Source: Collinsella sp. BA40
GTDB taxonomy: Bacteria; Actinomycetota; Coriobacteriia; Coriobacteriales; Coriobacteriaceae
Direction of reading: 5' to 3'
Assembly: GCF_008014645.1 (NCBI RefSeq)
Contig: NZ_VOWY01000006.1
Span: 24,280-88,279 of the forward strand
DNA: 64,000 bases
The notes beneath the pieces are model-generated. The model had not been told where the DNA came from. It did not search any database and saw only the letters and a program-made list of their open reading frames with translations. The position numbers were made by a program, and so were the translations under genes. Each line of letters opens with the position of its first letter. Positions within the stretch are counted from its first letter, which is position 1. Below are positions 26,341 to 35,661 of this stretch, one piece after another.

Positions 26341-26385
26341 CGGACATCTTGAAAGCAAGGCGCATGCGAACGCCACGGCGGGGCG

Positions 26386-27318
26386 CTACCGCACCCGGCG
26401 GACGAGGATACGGGGCTCGTACGCGTCCACGTGGGCGAAGTCGCCGAGGCCGGCGCATTCGACGACGTTGGCGCCGGTGGCCATGGATCGCCGCAGGGCA
26501 TCCTCGACGCGCGCGGGCTCGGCGGCCCAAACGGACAGGAAGGCCGCGAGCGAGGAATCGCCGGCGCACACCGTGGAGAGGACCTGGACGTCGAACGTGC
26601 GGTTCGCGAACCACAGGTGCTCCCCATTCGAGAAATAGGCACCGTCGCCACCGAGCGTGAGCAGCACGTTCTTGACTCCGCGCCCGTGGAGCTCGCGCAT
26701 GGCCGCCTCGACGGACGCGTCGTCTCCGCCGGACACCTCGATGCCGAAGATGTCGCGAAGCTCGTCGTCGTTGGGCTTGATGAGCAGCGGGCGCAACGCG
26801 AGCAGATCGGCGAGCTGGGGGCTGGAGATATCGAGCACGAATTCGGCGCCCCGTGCGCGAACCCGCTCGATCACCCCGTGCAGGAAGCCTTCCGAGGTAT
26901 TCGGGGGCAGCGAGCCGGAGATGACGAGGCAATCGAGCCCCTCGAGCCCGTCGATCAGCTCGAACATGGCCCGCTCGTCCGAAGCATCGATGGCCGCGCC
27001 GGCGTTCACCATGTTGTACTCGGTATCGTCGCCGGCGTTCAGGAACACGTTGACGCGCGTGATGCCCTCGGTCCACACGGGATGGACCTCGACGCCGCGC
27101 TCCCGCGCGCCCTCGACGATGAAGCGCCCGGAGAAGCCTGCGAAGAACCCGAGGATGGCCGTGGGGATCCCGAAATGGTCGAGCGTGAACGAGACGTTGA
27201 GACCCTTGCCGTTGGGCGTGTAGACAGCATCCCTCGTGCGCGTGACGGTGTTGGGCGAAAGCCCGTCGGACGAAACGTTGTAATCGATCGCGGGGTTTGC
27301 CGTAAGCGTATAGATCAT
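26386..27318 (-). CDS. fruK: 1-phosphofructokinase (PfkB family)
   Basis: 310 residues. IYTLTANPAIDYNV and GKGLNVSFTLDHFGI near the N-terminus, GSLPPN in the middle and VCAGDSSLAAFL with the catalytic Asp near residue 250 are the PfkB signatures. The usual GAGDS reads CAGDS here. It phosphorylates fructose 1-phosphate to fructose 1,6-bisphosphate. It follows the fructose PTS gene in the same direction after 101 bases, which supports this over tagatose-6-phosphate kinase. The ATG at 27318 has AGGAGGAG at 3 bases. The intergenic stretch to EII holds only the leader and no obvious terminator. Confidence 0.88.
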   Translation of the reverse strand: MIYTLTANPAIDYNVSSDGLSPNTVTRTRDAVYTPNGKGLNVSFTLDHFGIPTAILGFFAGFSGRFIVEGARERGVEVHPVWTEGITRVNVFLNAGDDTEYNMVNAGAAIDASDERAMFELIDGLEGLDCLVISGSLPPNTSEGFLHGVIERVRARGAEFVLDISSPQLADLLALRPLLIKPNDDELRDIFGIEVSGGDDASVEAAMRELHGRGVKNVLLTLGGDGAYFSNGEHLWFANRTFDVQVLSTVCAGDSSLAAFLSVWAAEPARVEDALRRSMATGANVVECAGLGDFAHVDAYEPRILVRRVR

Positions 27319-27419
27319 GAACTCCTCCTGACAAACAGTCCGCTTCCATGATCGGAAGCTCTAGGGGCATGCCCGCCGCGGCAGCGAAACCGGGCGGGCA
27401 TGCGGTACGGCTCAGCGTG

Positions 27420-29444
27420 CTAATCGAGGCGGGCGTTGATCAGCTCGGCGAGGCGAGCCGGGTCGGACTCGGCCTTGAAGGCGGCGCGGAAGGAGTCGTC
27501 GGTGAGGGCGGTCGCCACCTTGGAAAGGATCTGAAGGTGGGAGGTTCCCGCCTCGGACTCGGGAACGAGCAGGGCGATGGCGCAGGTGACGGGGGCGCCG
27601 TCGAGGGTCTCCCAGGAGGCGACGGGGCCATCGGCCTTGAGAACGAGCACGGAGGCGCGCTTCACGGCATCCGTCTTGGCATGGGGAATGGCATATCCGT
27701 CTACCATGCCCGTGGTGCCCTCGGCCTCGCGTTTAAGGAAGGCGGCACGCAGGGCAGCGGCGTCGTCGACGATCCCCTGATCGACGGCTGCGGCGACGAT
27801 CGCATCGAGCGCCGCGTCTCGATCGAGGTCGCTCGAGGCGAAGAGGACGTTCTCGGCGGAGACGAAACCATCGGCAGCTGCCTTGGGAGCGACCGCGACG
27901 GCCGTTTCCGCGGCGTTCCCAGCGACGACGGCGTCGTCAGTGGCGGAAGCGGAGCGCTGCTGCTGGGCACGCGTCCACTCGCGCTTCTTGAAGATGGTGA
28001 ACAGGATGCCGCCCACGACGGTGCCGGCGAGGATGGCGAGCACCCACTGGATGCCGCCGTCGACGACGGGCAGGACCAGGAAGCCACCGTGGGGGGCGGG
28101 GACGTGGACGCCGAGCAGCAGGGTAAGGACGGAGGCGATCGCGGCGGACAGCATCATGATCGGCATGACGGGCCAGATGTTCTTGGTCATGAACGGAATG
28201 GCGCCCTCGGTGATGTGCGTGCAGCCAAGGATGATGTTGACGATGCCAGCGTCGTGGTCCTCCTGGGAGAAATACTTCTTGCCCGCGATGACGGCGAAGC
28301 TCGTGACCAGGGGCGGAACGATGCAGGCGGCGGAAACGGCGGCCATGAACGCGGTGCCGTCGGCGTAGGCGTCGGTGCCGACGCCCGCTTCGAGGCCGGC
28401 ACCGAGCAGCATGGTGCCGGTGACGTAGGCGGCCTTGTTGACCGGACCGCCCATATCGACCGCGCACATGCAGCCGATGGCGATGCCCAGCGGGATGGCG
28501 CCGGCGTGCTGCAGGCTGCGCAGGAAGTCCATCATGGCGTTGTTGATCGTGACCATGGGGCCGGAGATGCCGAGCATCACGAGGCCGACGATGAGTGTGG
28601 AGAACAACGGATAGAGGAAGATCGCCTTGAGGCCGTTGAGGTTGGCGGGGAGCCTGGAGAAGACCTTCTCGAGCAGCACAATCACGTAGCCGGACAGGAA
28701 ACCGCCGACGATGCCGCCGAGGAAGCCGAAGCCCACACCGGAGCCGCCCGCATCGATCATGCCGGTCGCGGCGTTGACGGGCAGGCCCTGGATGGCGATC
28801 ATACCGGCCACGAAGCCGGGCACGAGCGCGGGACGCTTGCCGATGGACTCGGCGATATAGGCGGACAGAACGGGAACCATGAGGTTCATCGCGATGCCGC
28901 CGATGATCTTGAGCATGGCGGCGAAGGAGTTGTAGTCGGCCGCCGTCGAATCGAACGAGGTGATACCCCACAGGAACGACAGCGCCGTGAGAACGCCGCC
29001 CGCGACGACGAACACCAGCATGTGGGACACGCCGTTCATAAGATGCTTGTAGAGCTGGTGGCCCAGGGACTCCTTCTCGGCAGCCTCCTCGACCGCGACC
29101 GCCGCGGCCGCGGCAGCCGGATCCGCCTTCGCGGCAAGCGCCGCGTCGATCAACTTGCCCGCGGCCTCGACGTCGATAGCCTTCGACACGCCGACGGACA
29201 CCATCGGCTTGCCCGCGAAGCGCTGGGCCTGCACGTCCTTGTCCGCCGCGACCACGACGGCGCGCGCGCCGGCGATCTCGACCGGCGTCAGCGCGTTCTC
29301 GACGCCGACCTGGCCATGGGTCTCGACCTTGATGGTAAGGCCGCGCTCGGCCGCGGCCTTCTCGAGCGCCTCCTTCGCCATGAAGGTGTGGGCGATGCCT
29401 GTGGGGCAGCCCGTGGCAGCAATGATGTCGAACGTTTCTGCCAT
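27420..29444 (-). CDS. fruA: PTS fructose EIIBCA fusion
   Basis: 674 residues in the order IIB-IIC-IIA. IIB (1-100) has ATGCPTGIAHTFMA with its phosphorylated Cys near residue 13. IIC (about 130-475) holds about ten membrane segments, including HMLVFVVAGGVLTALSFLWG and GGFLSGYVIVLL. IIA (about 530-674) contains the phospho-His in GYAIPHAKT near residue 586. A charged, Ala-rich linker joins IIC and IIA. The protein imports fructose as fructose 1-phosphate, feeding the kinase downstream. GGAGGGAAC precedes ATG 29444. The gene is divergent from an RpiR regulator whose palindromic sites lie in the shared upstream region. Confidence 0.93.
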   Translation of the reverse strand: MAETFDIIAATGCPTGIAHTFMAKEALEKAAAERGLTIKVETHGQVGVENALTPVEIAGARAVVVAADKDVQAQRFAGKPMVSVGVSKAIDVEAAGKLIDAALAAKADPAAAAAAVAVEEAAEKESLGHQLYKHLMNGVSHMLVFVVAGGVLTALSFLWGITSFDSTAADYNSFAAMLKIIGGIAMNLMVPVLSAYIAESIGKRPALVPGFVAGMIAIQGLPVNAATGMIDAGGSGVGFGFLGGIVGGFLSGYVIVLLEKVFSRLPANLNGLKAIFLYPLFSTLIVGLVMLGISGPMVTINNAMMDFLRSLQHAGAIPLGIAIGCMCAVDMGGPVNKAAYVTGTMLLGAGLEAGVGTDAYADGTAFMAAVSAACIVPPLVTSFAVIAGKKYFSQEDHDAGIVNIILGCTHITEGAIPFMTKNIWPVMPIMMLSAAIASVLTLLLGVHVPAPHGGFLVLPVVDGGIQWVLAILAGTVVGGILFTIFKKREWTRAQQQRSASATDDAVVAGNAAETAVAVAPKAAADGFVSAENVLFASSDLDRDAALDAIVAAAVDQGIVDDAAALRAAFLKREAEGTTGMVDGYAIPHAKTDAVKRASVLVLKADGPVASWETLDGAPVTCAIALLVPESEAGTSHLQILSKVATALTDDSFRAAFKAESDPARLAELINARLD

Positions 29445-29548
29445 GTTCCCTCCCTATACTCGTGCGCCCCGATCGGAGCGCTCCTTCGTCCCATATGGGG
29501 CGTTTATCGACAACCCGAATGTAGCATGACGTATTTGACGGGTTTCTT

Positions 29549-29652
29549 TCATGTTCCTCATCAATTGTGAAAGGTACTTTTGAGTCGGTGAACGGTATGA
29601 AACTTCCATTCATTGGTTTATTGATGAAAGTCATTCGTCAAATGGAACATGA
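29549..29652. promoter_or_regulatory. Operator cluster between fruA and the RpiR regulator
   Basis: Two 17-bp palindromes with the same layout occur: ATGAAACTTCCATTCAT (29597-29613) and GATGAAAGTCATTCGTC (29623-29639). A perfect inverted repeat, TCATGTTCC (29549-29557) and GGAACATGA (29644-29652), brackets them. GAA...TTC half-sites are typical of RpiR-family operators. No convincing -35/-10 pair could be fixed by eye. Confidence 0.55.
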
Positions 29653-29699
29653 TTCGCTATGCTTCTTATTGGAGAAACAAGATGTCAAAAGGAGCCGTC

Positions 29700-30584
29700 A
29701 TGTCGGGAGCAACCCAACAAGCACGTACCCACGAGCAGCCGAGCGCCCTGCCGCTGATCACCTCGTCCCGCGATTTCCTCGGCAGCGAGCAGCGCATCGT
29801 CGACTTCATCCTCGGCAACACCGACCATGCCCCCCATATGACGAGCGCGCAGCTCGCCCGCGCCAGCAAGACCTCGGAAGCCTCCGTATCGCGTTTCTGC
29901 AAGAAGCTCGGCTTCAAAAACTATCGTGCGTTCCAGTTCTCGCTCGCTCACGACCTCGCCACGCAGGCGGACGACGTGCAGATCACCCGCGAAGTCTCGA
30001 TCGACGATATCGCGCAGTCGATCGCCAACATCAAGAACGCGAAAAACCGCGAGATCGAGTCCACCCTCGAAGCGCTCGACGAAAGCACGCTTCGCCGGGT
30101 CGTCAACCTCTTCGCCGAAGCGGGGACGATCCTATTCGCCGCCGTCGGCAACACCACGGCGGTCGCCATCGACGCCTCGATCAAATTCGGCCAGCTCGGC
30201 CTTAGGAGCATCGCCAACACCATCACCGAGAGCTCGACCTCGCTGGCGCTCACCCTGGGCGCCGGAGACCTTCTGGTGCTCATCTCGAATTCGGGAAAAT
30301 CCCAGCGCCTCCAGCGGGTCTTGCACGCCGCCCGCAACGGCGCGTGCACCGTCATCCTCATCACGGGCAATACCGCGTCGCCGCTTGCGCGGCAGGCTGA
30401 TATCGTGCTGCAGACCGTAAACTACGAGGCGCTCCTCACCACGGCCGACTTCACGTTCTCTAAAATCCCCGCCACGCTCGTCATCGAGGTGATCTACAAC
30501 TTTCTCCTGCCGCTCATGCCGGAGGCGCGCGACGCAATTAGCGGATACGAGGAACTCATCCAACCCGATAAGGAGATGGAGTAG
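29700..30584 (+). CDS. MurR/RpiR family transcriptional regulator
   Basis: About 294 residues. The N-terminal HTH_6 domain (about 15-90) contains SSRDFLGSEQRIVDFILGN and SEASVSRFCKKLGFKNYRAFQ. The SIS domain (about 110-265) has AAVGNTTAVAIDASIKFGQLG and LISNSGKSQRLQRVL. Such regulators sense phosphosugars; here fructose 1-phosphate is the obvious candidate, because the gene is divergent from the fructose PTS. The start is either ATG 29700 (AAAGGAG at 5 bases) or ATG 29682 (GGAG at 7 bases); I chose the stronger site. The SIS ligand loop Ser/Gly residues are intact. Confidence 0.9.
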   Translation: MSGATQQARTHEQPSALPLITSSRDFLGSEQRIVDFILGNTDHAPHMTSAQLARASKTSEASVSRFCKKLGFKNYRAFQFSLAHDLATQADDVQITREVSIDDIAQSIANIKNAKNREIESTLEALDESTLRRVVNLFAEAGTILFAAVGNTTAVAIDASIKFGQLGLRSIANTITESSTSLALTLGAGDLLVLISNSGKSQRLQRVLHAARNGACTVILITGNTASPLARQADIVLQTVNYEALLTTADFTFSKIPATLVIEVIYNFLLPLMPEARDAISGYEELIQPDKEME

Positions 30585-30737
30585 CAAGGCGGCGCGCTCG
30601 AAGCGCGCGATAGGCCCCGCCATGGCAGCGGCGGCAATTCCCCACGGGAAGAGGGCGGCGCCGGCGGAAGGTTCGTCGTTCTCAAGATGGAAGAGGCGCC
30701 CGCACGAGCCAAGCGGCCCTGCGGGCGCTCCATTTCC

Positions 30738-32903
30738 CTACGCCAGCGCGTCGACCTCGGCGAGCCATAGCGCCGCGGAGGCGTCGCTGGGCATGCGCAG
30801 GTCGCCGCGCGGGCTCACGCTCACCGAGCCCACCTTGGGACCGTCGGGCAGACAGCTGCGCTTGAACTGCTGGGCGAAGAAACGGCGGTAGAACGTGCGG
30901 AGCCAGGCCAGGATGACCGCGGGCTCGTAGGAGGGCTCGCCGTCGGCGGGGGGCTCGGCGAACGTGCGGCGGGCCATGCGGTAGATCTTGGAAGGCGAGA
31001 AGCCGAAGCGCAGCATGTGGAACAAAAAGAAGTCGTGCAGCTCGTAGGGCCCCACGAGCTCCTCGGTGCACTGGGCGATCCGCCCGTCGCCCGTGGGCGG
31101 CAGCAGCTCCGGGGAGACCGGGGTGTCCAGGATGTCGCGCAGGGTCTCGGCGGTATCGCCGCCGAAGACGTCAGCCGCATGGGCGACCAGATGTCGCACG
31201 AGGGTCTTGGGCACGCTGGCGTTCACGCCGTACATGCTCATATGGTCGGCGTTGTAGGTAGCCCAGCCCAGCGCGAGCTCGGAAAGGTCGCCCGTGCCGA
31301 TCACGAAGCCGCCAAGCTCGTTGGAGAGGTCCATGAGAATCTGGGTTCGCTCGCGCGCCTGCGCGTTCTCGTAGGTGACGTCCGTGACAGCCGGGTCGTG
31401 CCCGATGTCGGCGAAATGGCCGCGCACGGCATCGGCGATGGGGATCGTGCGGAAGTCGACGCCCAGGTGCTCGGCGAGTCGCTCGGCATTGGACTTGGTG
31501 CGGCTCGTCGTGCCGAAGCCGGGCATGGACACGGCGTGGATGCCCGTGCGCGGCAGCCCGAGCGCGTCGAAGGCGCGAACCGTGACGAGCAGGGCGAGCG
31601 TGGAGTCGAGACCGCCCGAAAGGCCGATGACGGCCGAGCGGGTGGACGTGTGCGCAAGGCGGGTCTTCAGGCCCGCGGCCTGCAGGTTGAAGATGGTCTC
31701 GCAGCGATCGGCCAGGTCGTCGGCGCCAGCGGGCACGAAGGGCTTGCGTGGTGCGACGCGGGAGGTCTCAAGCGCGGAATACAGCAGCGGGTAGCCGCCG
31801 AACAGGCGCGCGGCGCCCTCGGAATCGGGATCGACGGACGCCTCGAGCGCAGGCGCGCAAGCGGCATCGGCCGCGTCCCCAGCATTGCCGGGAGATTCCG
31901 CGTCCGCCGTGCCGCCCTCGCACGGGCAGCCAGCGCAGGAGGCCGCGCCCGCGAACGAGAACGACACCGCCTGGCCGCACGAGGGGCCAAGGGCGGACGG
32001 GCCCCACGTGGTGGAGCGCCGGCGCTCGGCCATCAGGCGGTCGAGGTCGACATCGGCCACGACCATATCGCAGGTGAACAGATCGGTGGAGGCGAGCAGC
32101 GAACCGTTCTCGGCGATTAGGTTTTGACCGGAGAAGACAAGGTCCGTGGTGGACTCGCCCTCCCCCGCGTTCGCGTAGGCATACGCGCAGTACAGGCGCG
32201 CCGACTGGCCGCATACCAGGTCGCGACGGTAAGCTGCCTTGCCGATGACCTCGCTCGAGGCGCTCGCGTTGAGGATGACGGTCGCGCCCTGGCCCGTGGC
32301 CATGTCGGTCGACGGCGGAGCGGGAACCCACAGGTCCTCGCACACCTCGACACCGATGGCGATGTCGCCCAGCCCCGTATCGGAGCAGCGATAGACGATG
32401 TTCGAGCCGAGGGGCACGCTCGCGCCGAGGAACGGCACCCAGGTCACGTTGAGGGGCGCGGGGGCGAACCAGCGGCGCTCGTAGAACTCACCGTAGTTGG
32501 GAAGGTGCTGCTTGACCGTGAGGCCCAGCAGTTCGCCGGCGCAGCACGCGGCGACGCAGTTGTAGACCGCGGAGCCGACGGCCACGGGAAGGCCCACGGT
32601 GAAGAGCATGGGCACGTCGGCGGTATCCTCGAGCAAACCCGCCAGCGCGACCTCGCTCGCGCGGATCAAGGTGCGGTCATGGAACAGATCTGCACACGTA
32701 TAGCCCGTAAGGCAGAGCTCTGGTAGAACCAGCGCGCCCACGCCCTCGCGCGCGGCAGCGTAGACGCACTCGAGAATCGCCGCGGCGTTGCCGGCGACAT
32801 CCGCGACGCGGATCTTGGGCGTCGCGGCGGCGATACGGAAGAATCCGTCGCCGGCGCCCACGCCCGCCTGGCCGCACGGCCCGTAGAAGAACAGCTCGTC
32901 CAT
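30738..32903 (-). CDS. nadE: NAD+ synthase, glutamine-hydrolysing
   Basis: 721 residues, longer than the usual 640-680. The N-terminal nitrilase domain has the Glu-Lys-Cys set: LPELCLTGY, TVKQHLPNYGEFYERRWF and GVEVCEDLW. The synthetase domain has the ATP-binding SGGLDS and GTGDLSELALGW. Between them, near residues 310-350, sits a low-complexity Cys/Gly/Ala insert (GAASCAGCPCEGG onward), not typical of the family. The enzyme amidates deamido-NAD with ammonia from glutamine. ATG 32903 follows GGGAG at 5 bases; an ATG at 32915 lacks a good site. It stands alone, divergent from the gene at 33145. Confidence 0.93.
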   Translation of the reverse strand: MDELFFYGPCGQAGVGAGDGFFRIAAATPKIRVADVAGNAAAILECVYAAAREGVGALVLPELCLTGYTCADLFHDRTLIRASEVALAGLLEDTADVPMLFTVGLPVAVGSAVYNCVAACCAGELLGLTVKQHLPNYGEFYERRWFAPAPLNVTWVPFLGASVPLGSNIVYRCSDTGLGDIAIGVEVCEDLWVPAPPSTDMATGQGATVILNASASSEVIGKAAYRRDLVCGQSARLYCAYAYANAGEGESTTDLVFSGQNLIAENGSLLASTDLFTCDMVVADVDLDRLMAERRRSTTWGPSALGPSCGQAVSFSFAGAASCAGCPCEGGTADAESPGNAGDAADAACAPALEASVDPDSEGAARLFGGYPLLYSALETSRVAPRKPFVPAGADDLADRCETIFNLQAAGLKTRLAHTSTRSAVIGLSGGLDSTLALLVTVRAFDALGLPRTGIHAVSMPGFGTTSRTKSNAERLAEHLGVDFRTIPIADAVRGHFADIGHDPAVTDVTYENAQARERTQILMDLSNELGGFVIGTGDLSELALGWATYNADHMSMYGVNASVPKTLVRHLVAHAADVFGGDTAETLRDILDTPVSPELLPPTGDGRIAQCTEELVGPYELHDFFLFHMLRFGFSPSKIYRMARRTFAEPPADGEPSYEPAVILAWLRTFYRRFFAQQFKRSCLPDGPKVGSVSVSPRGDLRMPSDASAALWLAEVDALA

Positions 32904-33144
32904 GAAGGCTCCCATCTAGATAGTCAGCTTCTCTCATTATACGCGCGGGCACCCCGTGGCGCGCAGGGCAGCCGTGCGCCGGTGCAAGACCGCATCCGCC
33001 ATTCTCCACACGCTCTCCTTGTGTGTTGCTTCTTTCTGTTAACGCGTACATTCGCGTTCCACCGGGCGCCCACGGGTACCAAAATAGCGAGACCAAAACC
33101 AATTTGCATCGGACGGCCCCGCCGCCCCAACCATAGGAGCACAC

Positions 33145-34041
33145 ATGGCATCGGAATTCCCCAAGTACACCGACCAACAGCGCACGCGCGTCGTAGCGCA
33201 GGGCAGCGTATACACGCGCCCGCGTGAAAACGCATCGATCGGAAGCACGCAGCCCATCATGAAGCAAGAGGGCCTATTCGCCGGCATTTCGGTGCCCCAG
33301 GTCCTGGCAAGCGCTGCGGCGGCGGCCACCTCGATGCTGCTGGCCTCGAAGATCGGCATCGCCGGCTCGGTGATCGGAGCCGCCGTAAGCTCGGCGGTCA
33401 CCATCGTGGCAACCCAACTGTACCGTCGCGCGCTCACCGCGGGGGCCCGCAAGCTCCATACCGTTTCCGCCGGCTCCGCCGAGCGGGCACCGCAGGCCAC
33501 AAGCGCCGCGCCCGCGTCGCAAAACCCCTATCTGCGCAACTCCGCGCAAGGCGCGCGCCTCGCGCCAACCAAGCTTCAGGCACGGGCCGCGGCGCAACGC
33601 GCGGCGACCCAACGAAAGATCGCGGTCGCCTCGATACTGGTAGCCGCGCTCACCGTCGGCCTGGTTTTTGCCGCCATCATGCTGGGGACCGCGGGAGAAG
33701 GCCTGGGAACCAAGCCCGCGCCGTTGCTCGCGCAGCATGAAGCCACGCAACAGGCCAGCGGTGACGATCAGGCGTCCATCGATCCCCCGGCACCGGACGC
33801 CGCCCCGCAGCCATCGACGCCCTCGACGGACGCCCCGACTGCGCCCGATGCCGATAGCGACCAAGCAGCAGAGGCAGCTCCCGACGACGGCGCGGCCGAC
33901 GGTTCGGCTGACAGCGCACCGCAATCCGGATCATCCGCCACCGACACCGGGTCGACCGACGCGGTCCCCCCATCGAATACCGCGGCGGACGGGTCGTCCG
34001 AGCAGGCGGCGCAGCCGACGGATGGCGGCGTCACCCGGTAA
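33145..34041 (+). CDS. Uncharacterised membrane protein with disordered acidic tail
   Basis: 298 residues of no family I recognise. Residues 45-90 are a Gly/Ala-rich amphipathic or membrane stretch (VPQVLASAAAAATSMLLASKIGIAGSVIGAAV) that may form a helical hairpin. A basic loop follows (RRALTAGARKLHTV), then a clear membrane helix near 158-178 (IAVASILVAALTVGLVFAAIML). The last 110 residues are Pro/Ala/Asp/Ser-rich and acidic, probably disordered and outside the cell. ATAGGAG lies 7 bases before the ATG. It is followed after 90 bases by another unknown gene in the same direction. Function not predicted. Confidence 0.8.
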   Translation: MASEFPKYTDQQRTRVVAQGSVYTRPRENASIGSTQPIMKQEGLFAGISVPQVLASAAAAATSMLLASKIGIAGSVIGAAVSSAVTIVATQLYRRALTAGARKLHTVSAGSAERAPQATSAAPASQNPYLRNSAQGARLAPTKLQARAAAQRAATQRKIAVASILVAALTVGLVFAAIMLGTAGEGLGTKPAPLLAQHEATQQASGDDQASIDPPAPDAAPQPSTPSTDAPTAPDADSDQAAEAAPDDGAADGSADSAPQSGSSATDTGSTDAVPPSNTAADGSSEQAAQPTDGGVTR

Positions 34042-34131
34042 GCGGTTTGGCAGCGCGTCGTAGGGCGCGGAGCCACGTGTCTGCATGCGATGGTACTATT
34101 CGTATAGACCAAATCTACGAAGGAACAGACC

Positions 34132-35661
34132 ATGGCACGCAATCAAACCAACAAGCCCGGCCTCACGCCCGGCAACGTCGTATTCCTCTATGGAGTCCTG
34201 CGCGATGCGCTCGGCACGGGCAAGCAGACGTTCATCACGCATGTGGAAACGGCCCTGGCCGACAAGCGCCTAACCGCCGCCGACCTCGGCTTCGATTCCA
34301 CCCAGGAACTCCTGGAGAGCCTTGGCGATGGCATCAAGCTCACCATATTCAAAGGCGGGCGCCTGTACGCCACGGTCGTCGAGCACCCGGAATGGGATGC
34401 CGCGCTCGCCGGAGCAAGCAAAAAAGAAGAGCGCAAGCCGGGCGCGAAGGGCAACAAGCCCTGGAAACGCAAGAAGGGCGACAAGGCCATCAAACCCAGC
34501 TGCCCCAAGCGCGTCAAGCGCGAACCCGAGCCGAAGGCCGAAGCCCATACGGCGGTCGCGCCCGCATCCAGCGCTTCCGTAGCCGATACATGCGGCGACG
34601 CCGTCGAAGTCGCCGCGGCCGCGCAGGCGACGGTGGAATCGCCCGGTGCCGACGCGCACGCCGGCACCGTCACCTCTAGTCGTGCTGCAGAAACCGCGGC
34701 GACGCACGACGGCCAGCCGCATCGGCTTCGAAACGCCAATTTCTCGCTCGAAGACGAGGAGCAAAGCGGCAAGCCCGACGACACCGAATCCTCTGATGCG
34801 GTCGACTCGACGGGCACGCCCGAATCAGATGCCGCATCCGGTACCGAGCCGTCCATCGAGGCCCAGCCGGAGCCGAGCATCGCGGTAACCATTGTCTACG
34901 ACCCTTATACCGGCATCGACGAAGAAACCGTCATCAAGCCCACGCCCGGCGCATATGTCCCCGCTCAGCCCGATATCTTCATCGGACAAGCCGCCATGTG
35001 CCCGCCCCCCGCGCCCGAACCCGCGCAGGACCGCCCATCCACCCCTGAAGCCGCCCGCGCGGCAACAAAGGGAGCGTCGCCCGCTCCGGAAACCATGCAC
35101 GCCCGGGCTTCGCGTACGCCGGCAGGCACCGCTTCGGCCGCGATGGCGGCACCCGCTCCCGCAGCAAGCTCAATCGACCCATCGACCGCCGCGCCGCTGC
35201 CGCACGAAGATCCCCAAGCAGCCAAATCGGAATCGCATCACGACGCGCCCTCCAATACCATGCCCGCCGACGCACTGGCTCGTCCCGACGCCAGCCGAGA
35301 GCTGGAAACATCGACCGCGCGAATCGGTGCGATGGAGGAACGTGCCGCCGATCGACCGCCGCTACCCGACGATTTTCCCGTCGATTTCGCAACCGACGTC
35401 TATTGCCCCGGACCGCAGCTCCATCAGCTCACGCTGCTGTATCCCTTCGGCGCCGACGTCCTGGGCATCGTGGGCGAGTACTTCCACCTCTCCTGCGAGC
35501 GCGGCGATATCGTCGCGAACCGCCGGCGCGCCTCGTTTAGCATCCGCTACCTCGATAACCGAGAGCGCAAGGAGGCGTTCGTCCGCATAACGCATCGGAC
35601 CCAGGCCGGCACCGGCCCTCTCTGGTCAATCAGCGCCGTAGAGATCCCAGAGGAAGCCTAG
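34132..35661 (+). CDS. Uncharacterised protein with two small folded ends and a long disordered middle
   Basis: 509 residues. The N-terminal 90 form a compact domain (GNVVFLYGVLRDALG, LGFDSTQELLESLGDGIKLTIFKGGRLYATVVEHPEWDAAL). The pattern of a helical start, a loop and two beta strands loosely resembles OST-HTH/LOTUS-type nucleic-acid-binding domains, but I do not claim membership. A Lys/Arg-rich patch follows (KPWKRKKGDKAIK), then 250 residues of low-complexity Ala/Pro/Glu. The C-terminal 95 residues (DVYCPGPQLHQLTLLYPFGADVLGIVGEYFHL, FVRITHRTQAGTGPLW) look folded and beta-rich. No signal or membrane helix is visible. GAAGGAA precedes ATG 34132. Confidence 0.75.
   Translation: MARNQTNKPGLTPGNVVFLYGVLRDALGTGKQTFITHVETALADKRLTAADLGFDSTQELLESLGDGIKLTIFKGGRLYATVVEHPEWDAALAGASKKEERKPGAKGNKPWKRKKGDKAIKPSCPKRVKREPEPKAEAHTAVAPASSASVADTCGDAVEVAAAAQATVESPGADAHAGTVTSSRAAETAATHDGQPHRLRNANFSLEDEEQSGKPDDTESSDAVDSTGTPESDAASGTEPSIEAQPEPSIAVTIVYDPYTGIDEETVIKPTPGAYVPAQPDIFIGQAAMCPPPAPEPAQDRPSTPEAARAATKGASPAPETMHARASRTPAGTASAAMAAPAPAASSIDPSTAAPLPHEDPQAAKSESHHDAPSNTMPADALARPDASRELETSTARIGAMEERAADRPPLPDDFPVDFATDVYCPGPQLHQLTLLYPFGADVLGIVGEYFHLSCERGDIVANRRRASFSIRYLDNRERKEAFVRITHRTQAGTGPLWSISAVEIPEEA

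Noticed and set aside
27348..29570. 740-codon open frame opposite the fructose PTS gene
   Set aside because: The product is a Gly/Asp/His-rich nonsense-like sequence; the minus strand encodes an intact EIIBCA protein with all active-site motifs.
34132..34420. OST-HTH/LOTUS domain at the N-terminus of the 509-residue protein
   Set aside because: Only the general order of helices and strands is similar. No diagnostic residues could be confirmed by eye, so no family was assigned.
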